Shown here in pieces: positions 53,192 through 63,600 of a DNA stretch of 64,000 nucleotides. The translations under genes were made by a program, and so were the position numbers. The notes below the pieces were generated by a model that saw nothing but the letters and a program-made list of their open reading frames with translations, made no database searches and was not told the DNA's origin. The stretch is from positions 1 through 64,000 of the forward strand of contig JAIBBK010000015.1 in the NCBI GenBank assembly GCA_019694675.1, read 5' to 3'. The DNA is from Ignavibacteria bacterium. Lineage in GTDB: Bacteria; Bacteroidota; Ignavibacteria; Tepidaquicellales; Tepidaquicellaceae. The number at the start of each line of letters is the position of its first letter. Within the stretch, counting starts at the first letter, position 1.

Positions 53192-53634
53192 TAGCGCTGA
53201 TTCAGAGAGTTGAAAGGGCCAGTGTCGAGATCGAAGGCAAAGTTCACTCAAAAATTGGAAAGGGATTTCTTATCTTGCTCGGTGTCAGAAAAAGCGATAC
53301 GGCAGAGAATGCGGAAGCGCTCGCTCTCAAGACTTCAATGCTGAGAATATTTCAGGATGATGAGGGTAAAATGAACCTGTCACTGAAGGATACGGGCGGA
53401 GAAGCGCTGGTTGTTTCTCAGTTCACACTCTGCACAGATAACGGCAAAAGCGGCAACAGGCCAAGTTTTACGGAAGCCGCACCGCCTGAGACGGCAGAAG
53501 AACTCTACAATCATTACTCGGAATGCCTAGAAGCAAACATCGGTAAAGGAAAAGTTGGAAAGGGGGTTTTTGCCGCTATGATGAAAGTCGAACTTGTGAA
53601 TGACGGTCCGGTAACAATAATACTCGAAAAGTGA
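53188..53634 (+). CDS. dtd: D-aminoacyl-tRNA deacylase
   Basis: Removes D-amino acids (and some wrongly charged glycine) from tRNA. The 148-residue protein has the full set of Dtd motifs: MIALIQRVERASVEIEG at the N-terminus, SQFTLCTD, the NRPSFTEAAPP loop and the terminal NDGPVTI (usual NxGPVT), which forms the cross-subunit active site. It overlaps prmC at its start (ATGA) and the next gene at its end (GTGA), so it is in a tightly packed translation-quality operon. Confidence 0.95.
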   Translation: MIALIQRVERASVEIEGKVHSKIGKGFLILLGVRKSDTAENAEALALKTSMLRIFQDDEGKMNLSLKDTGGEALVVSQFTLCTDNGKSGNRPSFTEAAPPETAEELYNHYSECLEANIGKGKVGKGVFAAMMKVELVNDGPVTIILEK

Positions 53635-54557
53635 GATCTCTGAACATACATATCATCGGATTCGGGAAAGTTGGAAGCGCTTTGGCGTACGAGCTATACG
53701 GGAATGGATTTGAAGTTTCGTACATCACCGACAGACATGCAGATGATTATGCTGATGTAGATCATGAATTGAGAGAAACGAAGTTTCAAAGTGAACTAAC
53801 GGCTGATTCCGTGATGCAAAGCGATGTACTGATCTTTTGCGTACAGGACAGGAATATTGAAGATGCCGCCAAAGAAGCAGTCAGATTGTGCGGAGATGTT
53901 CGCGGAAAGTATTTCATTCATACGTCAGGATCAAGAACAAGCAGAGTGTTCATTGAGGCAGGCGCCGAACCGGACTATTGTGCTTCGCTGCACCCGATCC
54001 AGACATTTGCCGAAGTAAGCAGATCATCCGGAACCTTGCTGAAGAACATTTATTTCGGGATTGAAGGCGGTGAGAAAGGGCTGGACTATGCCGGATCGCT
54101 GGCAGAATCTTTCGGCTCAAAATGTATCATCATCCCCGGTGACAAGAAACACCTTTACCATGCGGCCTGCGTGGTGGCATCTAATTTTCTCGTTACCCTG
54201 ATGAACATAGCCGCCGAGTTCAGTTCGGAAGCCGGAATCCCGAAAGCGGAAATGTACACAGTGTTCAAGCCCATTGTCGAAAGGACGCTTGACAATATAG
54301 AAAGGGACGGACTTGTGAATTCACTTACGGGCCCGTTTGAAAGAAACGATATCCAGACGATTGCCGGTCATCTGGATTCGATCAGCGGTGAACTGCCAAG
54401 TCTTATTCCGTTCTACACCTTGCTTGGCATGGAAACAGTCAGGGTTGCATTCCGGAAGGAAAGTCTTAACATGAAAAATGTGATAAGCATACTTGATCTC
54501 ATGAATGATTATGTAACCGGCGAACAAAAATTATCGGAGCAGCTGAGCAAAGAATGA
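53631..54557 (+). CDS. Rossmann-like and DUF2520 domain protein
   Basis: A 308-residue protein starting at GTG 53631, overlapping the dtd stop. The N-terminal part is a Rossmann domain (IHIIGFGKVGSALAYEL, DVLIFCVQDRNI, HTSGSRTSRVF), like the NADP-binding domain of pyrroline-carboxylate reductase relatives. The DUF2520 helical domain follows (LHPIQTFAE, KHLYHAACVVASNFLVTL, GPFERND). An oxidoreductase is likely, but the substrate is unknown for the family. It is coupled to the following barrel gene by ATGA. Confidence 0.87.
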   Translation: MRSLNIHIIGFGKVGSALAYELYGNGFEVSYITDRHADDYADVDHELRETKFQSELTADSVMQSDVLIFCVQDRNIEDAAKEAVRLCGDVRGKYFIHTSGSRTSRVFIEAGAEPDYCASLHPIQTFAEVSRSSGTLLKNIYFGIEGGEKGLDYAGSLAESFGSKCIIIPGDKKHLYHAACVVASNFLVTLMNIAAEFSSEAGIPKAEMYTVFKPIVERTLDNIERDGLVNSLTGPFERNDIQTIAGHLDSISGELPSLIPFYTLLGMETVRVAFRKESLNMKNVISILDLMNDYVTGEQKLSEQLSKE

Positions 54558-55216
54558 GACTGATATATTTGATGATTGTTCTAATTGTGACTGCATCCGG
54601 CATTGGCATGGCTCAGGGAACAGGTGCTATGAGCAGATCCGGCAGCGGGGTTTCTTTGTCCGGCAAAGATTCTCTTCAGGCCCCCAAAAAATCAACGTCA
54701 AAAAAGACTAACATCGGCGGGGTGTTCGTAGCGCCGACAATGGGGATCTCGTTCCCGACCGGTAAGTTCGGCGACCTGTCAAACTCAGGATTCTTTTATG
54801 GTGCGAAACTTGAGATAGGATACAGCAGGCTTTATCCATTTGTGCTCGGAATTGTCTTCGAGAACCAGTCAAACCCCGGAAATCCTGAATTCACGACCAC
54901 AAATTTTCTTACGCAGTTCGACACTGAGATAACCTACTACGGTGCAAGCGTTGACATAATACTTAACAAGTATATAAAGTCGAATTTCACCACTCCTGTC
55001 TTTTCACTTGAGGGGAAATTTGCAAACATAAAGAGAACCGTGGCTCCTGATACTTCAGTGCCTGAGATCCCGCGGGAAGAAAGCATGTTCACTTATTCTG
55101 TGGGGCTTGCTTTCACTTTGTATATCTTTGATGTCGGTGGCAAGTACACATTTGCCGGAGATTACTCCAACCTGACCTTTAACGCGAAATTTCATTTTCC
55201 GCTTTTCAGGTTTTAG
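54554..55216 (+). CDS. Outer-membrane barrel-like protein, unknown
   Basis: A 220-residue secreted protein: signal peptide (MRLIYLMIVLIVTASGIGMAQ), then a Ser/Lys-rich stretch, then alternating strands with Gly and aromatic residues (GVFVAPTMGISFPTGKFGDLSNSGFF, GGKYTFAGDYSNLTFNAKFHFPLFRF in parts) ending in Phe. The pattern fits an eight-strand outer-membrane barrel. Its ATG overlaps the DUF2520 gene stop, and its end overlaps the convergent glycosyltransferase gene by four bases. Function unknown. Confidence 0.7.
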   Translation: MRLIYLMIVLIVTASGIGMAQGTGAMSRSGSGVSLSGKDSLQAPKKSTSKKTNIGGVFVAPTMGISFPTGKFGDLSNSGFFYGAKLEIGYSRLYPFVLGIVFENQSNPGNPEFTTTNFLTQFDTEITYYGASVDIILNKYIKSNFTTPVFSLEGKFANIKRTVAPDTSVPEIPREESMFTYSVGLAFTLYIFDVGGKYTFAGDYSNLTFNAKFHFPLFRF

Positions 55217-56316
55217 AAGGTTCGTCCTTTCCATTTTATCTTCTTGCCGAAAATAAAGCTGAACGGCAGAAGCAGTCCGTAAACCGAAAGATAGACGATG
55301 AACAGGGGCGAGAGAGGGAACAAATGATTCATCCCCATCCTGATTGAGGTCCTGGATGTTAACAGGATCTGAGACAGGTAAACTGCAATACTAAGAGCAA
55401 GCCAGAGTTTCACTCCGAGAAAAAGAAATCCGAACAAAAGCATGAAAGCGGAAGCATAAAGCTCAAAGCCGGTAATGTAGCCGAGTGCATTGATGCCGGT
55501 GCCGCCCCTGAACCATCTTCTCTTCTGGCTTGACAATTCACCAATATCGGCGCAGCCGGCAGTCATAACAAGCGAACCCCGGTCAACCGGATAAAGCACC
55601 CTGCCTTCTCCGAGAGAATTGATCTTGCGCATAAGCGCAAGATCTTCTGTAACCGAAAAATCGATGGCGGAATATCCGCCCGATCTTTCATACGCCTTCC
55701 TTGTGAACGAAAGATTGTTTCCGATGCAACTCATTATCTGACCCATGCCGCAACTCGCACTTGCAAGCGTCAGGAGATAGATCCAGTCGAGGCACTGCAG
55801 TTTATCGAACAGGGACTTTTCATGTTCGATCAGCGTGAATCCGCAAACCATTGCAACATCTGCCTTGTAATGCCTTACGGTGCTTGTGATCCACGATTCA
55901 GGCACGGTGCAGTCTGCATCCGTAAGCAATATCACTTCACCTCGGCTCAGTTCAACTGCCGTATCAATTGCATTTGCCTTCCCTTTGAGGTTTGAATGAA
56001 GGATATCACGGGAGTTTATGACACGGAATCTTGACAAGCCGGCAGTTGATTCCTGCATGATCCTGAGCGTTGAATCTTCCGACCGGTCATTGACAAGGAA
56101 TATCTCGATCTTCTGTTCGGGATAGCGGAGTTCCTTTAGTGAATTGATGCATCTGAGGATGTTCTGTTGTTCGTTCCGTGCAGCAACTATCACAGTAACG
56201 GTCGGGCTTGTGTCTGAGATGTCGTTGTCGAGTGAGATCGATCTTGTGAGTCCGCGGTAAAGATAAAGATGCAGCAACACATAGCCGATCGTGACAGCGG
56301 CAAAGAAGATCTCCAC
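55213..56316 (-). CDS. Family 2 glycosyltransferase, membrane-bound
   Basis: A 367-residue inverting GT-A glycosyltransferase. An N-terminal helix (residues 1-20) anchors it. The catalytic set is in order: VIVAARNEQQNI, Asp77 (LVNDRS), Asp133-x-Asp135 (TDADC), Glu224-Asp225 (VTEDLAL) and Gln264-x2-ArgTrp268 (QKRRW). At the C-terminus there are about three membrane helices. This layout suits enzymes that transfer sugars to lipids or carotenoids (CrtQ-like) or make short polysaccharides. It follows the T9SS cargo gene by 31 bases; a role in modifying surface glycolipids is possible but unproved. Confidence 0.87.
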   Translation of the reverse strand: MEIFFAAVTIGYVLLHLYLYRGLTRSISLDNDISDTSPTVTVIVAARNEQQNILRCINSLKELRYPEQKIEIFLVNDRSEDSTLRIMQESTAGLSRFRVINSRDILHSNLKGKANAIDTAVELSRGEVILLTDADCTVPESWITSTVRHYKADVAMVCGFTLIEHEKSLFDKLQCLDWIYLLTLASASCGMGQIMSCIGNNLSFTRKAYERSGGYSAIDFSVTEDLALMRKINSLGEGRVLYPVDRGSLVMTAGCADIGELSSQKRRWFRGGTGINALGYITGFELYASAFMLLFGFLFLGVKLWLALSIAVYLSQILLTSRTSIRMGMNHLFPLSPLFIVYLSVYGLLLPFSFIFGKKIKWKGRTF

Positions 56317-56347
56317 TGCTGCTTATTTTCTGATTGTAAGTTGACCG

Positions 56348-59300
56348 CTACTTAACAACGGCGATCTTAATGATCTTCTCTTCAGTTGCTCCGTCAACAA
56401 CAGCTTGCACAAGTGCGTAATAAACACCGCTCTGAACATCCGATACATTCCACGGCACTTCATTGTCTGCGTTTGAGAATGTTGTACCGCTGAGAGTAGT
56501 AACAAGCTCGCCGGAAAGATCCATAATCCTTATTGTTACCGAAGATGCATTGCCGTTAAGGTAGTATCTGATAAGAGTGTTGCCCTGGTAAACGGGATTA
56601 GGCCAGTTGTAAACCCTGTCGGGCGGGAGCTTCCCGTTATACACAACTGCGTTGGATCCTGTGATGAAATTATTATTCGTCAGATACTGGTCCTTAAGAT
56701 AATTTTTCCAGAGAACCTTTGCAGAGCTGTAACTCACATTCGTTTTCATCGCATAAAGATAGCCGTCATCTCCGGAAAGCAGTATTCCCAGTGTATCATT
56801 CAGATTTGCCAAAGCCGGTGTTGAAAAGTTTGTGGGACCCACTTTCACAGGATAGTTGTCCACTGTTTTGCCGTCAACTCCGTAAGCATAAAGGTCTCCG
56901 TCAGTTGATACGAAAATCACATCGTAGTTGCCGTCCGCATTGACATCGCAAACGGAAATTCCTGATTTGATCTCGGCATTAACCCTTGCTGGAAAATTGT
57001 CAATAAGAACTCCGTTCGAATTGATCGCATATACCTTTCCGCCGGCGCTGAAGATTATCTCCTGTCTGCCGTCTCCGTTAAGATCTGCCAGAGATGGCGG
57101 AGATGTGATCTGCCCCAACTGATATGCGATATTAAGTTTGCTGCCGTTGATGAAAATCTCGCTTGCTGAATTAACGGTCAGAAGGTCTGTTGAGGAAGAG
57201 TTTGTGAGCGCACCGTAAACCGCATAAAGAATGTTTCCTGCCGCAAATCCAAGCTCGCCTGACCTTGAGAGCGCGATCTGATTGATGCTTCCGTTCAATG
57301 AGTCTATTCTTGAGATGCTTTGCTGTGTGGATACCTTGTAAACGGCGCCGTTGCTGAGTCCCACCGCCGCATCGCCAGAACCCGGCGTAATGATCAGCGG
57401 TGCGGAAGTGATACTTCCTGTTGTAGGAAGGATCGCTTCTGTCAGAACAAAATTAGGAGACATGAATGAGACCTTGTTGCCGGAAACTGATGCAATGAAT
57501 CTGCCGTTCTGTTCAGAAAGAGACGGGATCTGGCTTCCGTAGCCGGGTACGACAATGCCGGTGTCTCTGAGCGGTGTGCCGTCACTTCTGAATCCGAAGA
57601 TATTCGATCCGCTATTGGCAAAGATCTCTTCTGATGCATCGCCTGTTAAGTTGAATGCGATCGCCTGCGTGTTCACTCCGGAAAGTGTGCCTATGCGTTT
57701 CGGAAATCCCGGAAGGGGAGACAGTGCGCCGGAACCGATGCTGACCTTGAAGGACATGAGCGTGTCAAGCAGGCTGAATTCCGTAATGCTGATGTTGTTA
57801 TTTGCGAGCGAGTAGCTCAATGAACTCGGAATGCTCGTAGGCGTAAATGCATTCTGGTAGATATTTGTGGGCACGCTGTGGTATCCGTTGAACCAGTAGT
57901 CAACTGCGGTGCCGTCTCCCGTGATGTTTCCGAACGGAGTAGAGAATGTTACGCCGATCTGCTGTGCACCCTTAGCTTCTTCAAGATCAACGCCTTTCCT
58001 GTCAATGTTGTTATTTATTGTGTTGCCTGCAATGTTTGCGTCAATAATGTTCTCGTCAATGTGCCAGATGAGTATGCCGCCTTTGTAACCGTTATCGGCA
58101 TCTATCAGTCCCGGAAGGCTCCAGTCAAAAGTCTGTACGTCCGTCACATTTCCGCTGATCCTGTACAAGCTCGCATATGTGCCGGAATAGTAGAAGCCGT
58201 TTTCATCATCGTACTGAAACACAGTCGAATCACGGAATGCCCTGTTCCTTGAGTAGATTGTCTGTCCGTCATTTTCAGGATCCCGGTTTCTGTTTTCCAG
58301 AAGGAAATACTCCTTGCTGTTGATAAGAACCTTGTAAACACTTGTATCCCGCGGTATATCCTTTGAAACGGTCGGAAGCCTGAATGTGCCTGAGCCGTTA
58401 GCGATCGTTACCGGTTCGACCCAGCCCAGGTATATCTTCTCCCATGCAGACGGTTCGGGCGGAAATATCCCGTTGTAGCTGAAGAGAGATTGCCCGTCCA
58501 TCAGCCCAAACCTGCCGATCGCAGTCTTTCCGTTTGAGGTGTTGAACAGATCTGGAAGTCCGAGATAACTTCCGAAGCTGGCCGTAAGAATTCCGTTCAT
58601 ACCCAATTCGAGAAGTGCCCTGCCTGAAAGCAGGTCAAGCTCCCTCAGCTCCGTTGAAGGGATCACAAGTGAGTTTTGTATAAAGGTGCCTTCGGATGTC
58701 TGGTAACCGTTGTAGTTGTTACCGAAAAACTCTTTCAGGTTCTTAAGTCCGAGATACACAGACGGAATATCGTACGGAGTGGGATCAAAGCCGTAGATGG
58801 AAGTCAGGTCAACATCTCTGCCTACGCCTGCATGGAATATCACGAAGGCGGTGCGCTGATTCTGGTATTTTGAGAAATTTACGAAAGAGTCCGCCCTTGA
58901 CCACGCATCAGTGAATAGATTCCCAAGCTTCGCATTATTCTCGTTTCTCTGAGGAGAATATGCTTCCATCTTGTTGGGAAGATTTATGACAGTTCCGTAA
59001 AGATCAAAATTGAGCAACAGCTTTCCCTTGGATGCCTTTCTGTAGTAGTTCTGAAGGAATGTCAGATGATCGGCAAAATATGAACTGTCATAAGGCGGCG
59101 CATCTACAACCGTATCCCTCCCGGTACTTTGGTTGAAGTATTTGTTTGAAAGGTCAAACAATCCGTTGCCGGTGCTTCTGTTATCGTTGTCTTCCTGAAA
59201 CTGCACGAGTATTGCCACGACCTTCACCGAATCAACTCCGTTGAAGTAGCCGCGCTGTGTCGAAGCTCTGTTCTCGGCGCCAAACTTCAGAGGATGTGAA

Positions 59301-59407
59301 AGAACAGGCTGGAACCGTGTTTCCTGTGCCGGAAGGGCATTGATAAGGAACAGGGAAATCAGAATTGTCGCTGTGAATCGGATGTCAGTCATTTTTAAAT
59401 TTGTCAT
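56348..59407 (-). CDS. M6 protease-like T9SS cargo protein with destroyed zinc motif
   Basis: A ~1020-residue secreted protein. A signal peptide (TDIRFTATILISLFLINALPAQ in parts) precedes an M6 (immune inhibitor A-like) domain at about 60-450: VKVVAILVQFQED, LQNYYRKASKGKL, FVIFHAGVGRD. The zinc motif HExGHxLGLPDL is replaced by ASFGSYLGLPDL (codons at 58568-58582), so His, Glu and His are all lost though flanking residues are kept. A VCBS/FG-GAP-type beta-propeller follows at ~570-920 (LADLNGDGRQEIIFS, ICDVNADGNYDVIFVS-like repeats) and a type IX C-terminal sorting domain ends it (VYNWPNPVYQGNT...GVYYALV). ATG 59407 is taken as start; ATG 59392 is also good, and ATG 59422 lies inside a hairpin. 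Confidence 0.85.
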   Translation of the reverse strand: MTNLKMTDIRFTATILISLFLINALPAQETRFQPVLSHPLKFGAENRASTQRGYFNGVDSVKVVAILVQFQEDNDNRSTGNGLFDLSNKYFNQSTGRDTVVDAPPYDSSYFADHLTFLQNYYRKASKGKLLLNFDLYGTVINLPNKMEAYSPQRNENNAKLGNLFTDAWSRADSFVNFSKYQNQRTAFVIFHAGVGRDVDLTSIYGFDPTPYDIPSVYLGLKNLKEFFGNNYNGYQTSEGTFIQNSLVIPSTELRELDLLSGRALLELGMNGILTASFGSYLGLPDLFNTSNGKTAIGRFGLMDGQSLFSYNGIFPPEPSAWEKIYLGWVEPVTIANGSGTFRLPTVSKDIPRDTSVYKVLINSKEYFLLENRNRDPENDGQTIYSRNRAFRDSTVFQYDDENGFYYSGTYASLYRISGNVTDVQTFDWSLPGLIDADNGYKGGILIWHIDENIIDANIAGNTINNNIDRKGVDLEEAKGAQQIGVTFSTPFGNITGDGTAVDYWFNGYHSVPTNIYQNAFTPTSIPSSLSYSLANNNISITEFSLLDTLMSFKVSIGSGALSPLPGFPKRIGTLSGVNTQAIAFNLTGDASEEIFANSGSNIFGFRSDGTPLRDTGIVVPGYGSQIPSLSEQNGRFIASVSGNKVSFMSPNFVLTEAILPTTGSITSAPLIITPGSGDAAVGLSNGAVYKVSTQQSISRIDSLNGSINQIALSRSGELGFAAGNILYAVYGALTNSSSTDLLTVNSASEIFINGSKLNIAYQLGQITSPPSLADLNGDGRQEIIFSAGGKVYAINSNGVLIDNFPARVNAEIKSGISVCDVNADGNYDVIFVSTDGDLYAYGVDGKTVDNYPVKVGPTNFSTPALANLNDTLGILLSGDDGYLYAMKTNVSYSSAKVLWKNYLKDQYLTNNNFITGSNAVVYNGKLPPDRVYNWPNPVYQGNTLIRYYLNGNASSVTIRIMDLSGELVTTLSGTTFSNADNEVPWNVSDVQSGVYYALVQAVVDGATEEKIIKIAVVK

Positions 59408-59410
59408 AAT

Positions 59411-59447
59411 ATTAAAAACCATAGTTCAATTTCTCAAACTATGGTTT
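59411..59447 (-). terminator. Hairpin with T-run between porV and the M6-like gene
   Basis: On the minus strand AAACCATAGTT (59447-59437) pairs perfectly with AACTATGGTTT (59426-59416), an 11-bp stem with a 10-base loop, followed by TTAAT so that five T's end the stem. It may terminate or attenuate porUV transcription just before the cargo gene. Confidence 0.65.
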
Positions 59448-59472
59448 GCAATAAACTCAATGTTTATACGGA

Positions 59473-60630
59473 TCAGAAATCAACCAGGAGTCCGAACCTT
59501 AAAGTGTTTGCAAGCGGGTGATTTTCCTCAATCGTGTTAATGTAACTGAAGTCAAATCCAAGATAATCGTATCTCAGACCTGCACCAAGAGTTATGAACT
59601 TCCTGTTTCCGATTGACGGGTCTTCGTAAAAGTAACCGGCCCTCAGTGCGATCAGCTTTGGATTGCCGTACCAGTATTCTGCTCCGATTGATGCCTGAAA
59701 AGATTTTACGATACCGCTTACGCCGCCTTTCCATGATGTGAAGAGAGCTTCGTACCACGGATCAACTTCTCCGGGAACAAGCACGTTGCCGGCAGTATCC
59801 ACAACCGCATCAGTCCTGTTGACCATAAGTTTCGAAAAATCGGTTGCAATTGTAAGCGTGTTGAATTCCGACTTTACTACATCATAAGAGAATGCAAGCC
59901 TCAGTGTGGTTGGCAGTGGATCAGCCTGTGCGGCATCAACGTATGAAATCGCCGGGCCCATGTTGTTCAGGTTCACGCCAAACGAAAACTTGTCCTTAAG
60001 GAAGCTCGGCGCTGTTTTGACCGGGCGCCAGATGGAGGATAATCCGAATGCAGCGCTGATACCGGTTCCTGTTCCCTGTTCATTTCCGACTGTCAGGTCA
60101 TTAGGAGACAAGCGGCTGTAAATGAACGTACCCTGCACGCCTCCGCTCCAGTCCTTTCCGAACATTGTAGCATAAGCGGCAGAAAACGAAAGCTCATATG
60201 CCTTGTAATTCCTGTCAGGCTGGGGGTTTCCGAATTCATCAGTAACAATAACCTCTCCGATATTCAGATAGGTAAGGCTTGCGCCGATTGTTCCGTTGAT
60301 GTCCTTGATGTAAGTTCTCGATGCGATATAGTCATAGAAAAGGTCTCCGATGTTCAGACCTGCAAGCCACGGTGAGTGAGTGAAGTTGATCTCGGTGCCC
60401 TTCTTCTGATAAGCAAGACCTGAAGGATTCCAGAACATTGCTGAAGCGTCGTCAGAAATTGAAGTTCCGGTTTCTCCCATTCCGCAGAATCGGGAATTGG
60501 GTCCGATAAGGAGAAACGGTACACCGGTTGATACGGTATTTTGTGAATAGGCGCTGCTGCCGGATGTATGCACAATGCCTGCGAGTATGGTCAAGAATGC
60601 AAGCGCCGACGTGATTTTTTTCAGGATCAA
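59473..60630 (-). CDS. porV: Type IX secretion outer-membrane protein PorV
   Basis: FadL-like outer-membrane barrel that carries T9SS cargo from the SprA channel to the PorU sortase. The 385-residue protein has a signal peptide (to SAYSQ) and the PorV pattern: LIGPNSRFCGMGETGTSISDDASAMFWNPSGLAY in parts, then FTHSPWLAGLNIGDLFYDY, and it ends in LRFGLLVDF. It follows porU by 18 bases, the standard gene order. Confidence 0.93.
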   Translation of the reverse strand: MILKKITSALAFLTILAGIVHTSGSSAYSQNTVSTGVPFLLIGPNSRFCGMGETGTSISDDASAMFWNPSGLAYQKKGTEINFTHSPWLAGLNIGDLFYDYIASRTYIKDINGTIGASLTYLNIGEVIVTDEFGNPQPDRNYKAYELSFSAAYATMFGKDWSGGVQGTFIYSRLSPNDLTVGNEQGTGTGISAAFGLSSIWRPVKTAPSFLKDKFSFGVNLNNMGPAISYVDAAQADPLPTTLRLAFSYDVVKSEFNTLTIATDFSKLMVNRTDAVVDTAGNVLVPGEVDPWYEALFTSWKGGVSGIVKSFQASIGAEYWYGNPKLIALRAGYFYEDPSIGNRKFITLGAGLRYDYLGFDFSYINTIEENHPLANTLRFGLLVDF

Positions 60631-60648
60631 TTTTAGTCCTCCGTTTAT

Positions 60649-63600
60649 TTATTTGAGTACGACAAGCTTGCCGGTTGAATTCTGTGCAAAGCTGCCGCTT
60701 TCTGTTTTTATGTTAACTTTGTAGATGTATGTGCCGTTTGCGATGTAATCGCCGTCGTTATCCCTGCCGTCCCAATCTATGCTGACGAACTTATCAGTAA
60801 TATTGCTCTTATTCAATTCTTTAATTAGTCTGCCGGCGGTTGTGTATATGAGTATCCTGGCCTCGATGGATTCGTCAAAGTTATGCTGAAACATGAAACT
60901 GGTTGCATCTTTCATCGGATTCGGGAAGTTGTAAACTTCATCAAGCGCAAGATCGCCGGTGCTCTTGACCTGAAAATCAACGATCGCAGAACTGTAGTTA
61001 TTATAAGTGTCCCAGGCAGTTATCTCAAGCTTATGATTGCCGTCTGGCAGATTATCAAAGGCATATTCAAGCGATCCGTTCTGATATCCGGAAGTGCTTG
61101 TGTAAAGGCCTGTCAGATCGATCTTCTGATTTGAGTTTTCGTTGAGAACTGCCTCGATCTTGTGTCCGATAGAACCTGTGAGATTCAGCCCGTTCTCGTC
61201 AAAGAAATCAACAATGAGTTTCGGGCTTTGATTTACAAGGTCTCCGCTCCTGAAATTCCTGTTGTCAAGGAATACGCTGATGCTGGGGCCGGTTGAATCG
61301 GGAGCAGCAGTGGTGTCAATTCCGTTCATTATGAAGTTGTCCGAATATCCAAGGCCGTCAACGGTATTGTCGCCAAAGTAGATGAGCATCTTTCCTCTTC
61401 CGGTATTGTATGAAATATCTCTCGGCACCACAAATTCAACATTCCACAGTCCGTTTGCCACTGTTGCCTTGCCCGAATAGATCGCGCCGCCGGGCTGTTT
61501 GAAACTGAACTGATATCCGAAATCAAGCATCACTATGTTCTTGTCAACATCCAGCACCCGGATGTCCAGTTCGCCGTTGAAGTTGTTCCAGAAAGTTGAA
61601 TCACTCTTCAGTACACTGCCGAATATCCGGACCTTCTGAAGAGCCTTCATTTCGAAAAGGGAATTGCCGGGAACGCTGTTGATGCTGTCTATTCTTGTTC
61701 TGTACTGTGGCAGTCCGAGTCTGAGAGAAGGGTCGCCGATCAGCGCGAACTTCATGTCATTGTCGTAATACAGTTCCTGCTTCACATTGTAGATGGCCTT
61801 ACCGAGCCGTAATCTCTTTTCCAGCGTATCTGCTTTGAAGAGATTGTCGTAGAGCTTGTTATTGTATATTGCGTTCGGTATGCTGTACACCGGCCTGACT
61901 GCGGCGGATATTCCGACAGCGCCTTTGTCTTTTATGAAAACAAGCTGTTCAGCCGCGCTTATGTTAAACGGATCATCCCACCGTGCAAGGTCACAGCTTG
62001 CGATTGTAACAAACGGATACCTGTTCTTATTGTTGAGCTGAGGAATTGAAGTCTGCCTTACAAAGACATGTTCATGAGCCCAAAGGTCAGTGCTTCCATG
62101 ACCCGTATAATTGATCACAAGCCTGCCTTCATTCCACTTTTTCACTATGTCCGAATTCACTCCGGGCTTCCTTCTTCCCTGCGGTGTTATCTCGGAAGGA
62201 TATGTGACAATATAGACCTTGTCTTTGTAGATGTAACCGGGTGAATGGTTCTGCGCCACATCCTCACACTGGTCGGTGTGAAGGCTTCCTTCCTGGCCGC
62301 CTGTGTTTTCCGTAGTCCATCCGTCATCAGCCACGTACATTACTTCGGTACGCCATTTGTCAAAATTAACCGGGTCCTCGTAAGCAATCACCTTATCAAC
62401 CACGTTGTTTGCTTCTTCAAGAGAATTGACACAGAATCTGCCGGATGCCATGTCGACTATGTTGGTTCCTGCCGGAGCCGGATAGCTTTCTGTGAATTCA
62501 ACCATATAATCATCACTGCAATAGCTGTCAACGTCATCAGAAAAATCGGAGTTCTTCTGAATGGGCGGCACCCAGTTCTTAATATTGTTATTGTACAGAG
62601 AGTAAATGTTCTTGTAGTCGTAGCTTCCGTCACCAAAGAACAAAACATACACAGGCCTTTCTGTCCAGTTGTTGTAAGCGTATTTCAGGAAGTTTCTTAT
62701 CGCAACAGGATCTTCGAGGCCTGATGCAAATTCATTGTAGATCTTACTGACTTCCACAACAGCGGTCTTAAGATAATCGGGCCCTGGCTTCTCTCTCTGA
62801 GCTTTGAGCCTGTTTGCGGCGCTCAGAAATTCTTTTGGCGTTACAATTATGAATGATGCTCCTGAGGCAAGATCACCTTTGAGATTCTGATTATCTATCC
62901 TTCCGGAGATCGCCGACGGAGTCCTGAAATTACCGGCACTCGCCACATATTGCTTTGGAGAGGACATCGAATTCTGTGCTTCAAACCTGACAGTGCCGTT
63001 CCCGAGCTGAACGGGGTTTGTTATTGAAGGGGATGAGTGATTTGTTACATCGAAAACGTTCACATCATTGGAAGTGAATCCGGAAATAACGTAAAGCAAA
63101 GTGCCTGATGTGTCTGGCGATGTGAAGCTCAGCAGGTTGTTATCTGCCTTGAATTCCCTCTTATACAGAACCTCCAGAAAATCATAATACCCTATGACAT
63201 TGGAAGAATTTCCGGCGGAAGACGGAAGGGATGCCCTGAAGTCAATGTTTCTCTTGCCCGGATTGAGAGTATATGAAACTCCGTATCTGTTGTCGTTTAG
63301 GTAAGAGATGATTATGTGCGTAAAGATACTCGACAGCGGCTGTACATACTGATTTACCTGAAATCCAGAACTCAGGTCTTCCAGCCGCCAGATCTCAGGG
63401 AAGAATGAACCGTTACCGAACCTGAATCTGACATTGACATCGGAACCGTCAATGTAACCCTTAAGCTCACGGTTGAATGAGAATGACTGGTTCACACTAA
63501 TGCTCTGACTTACCCAAAGATAACCCGTCGAGCCGAGGTTGTTCACTTCGGGTTCTTCAAAGAACTTCTCTGTGAAATAGGGAAGTGGCTGAAGTCCTGA

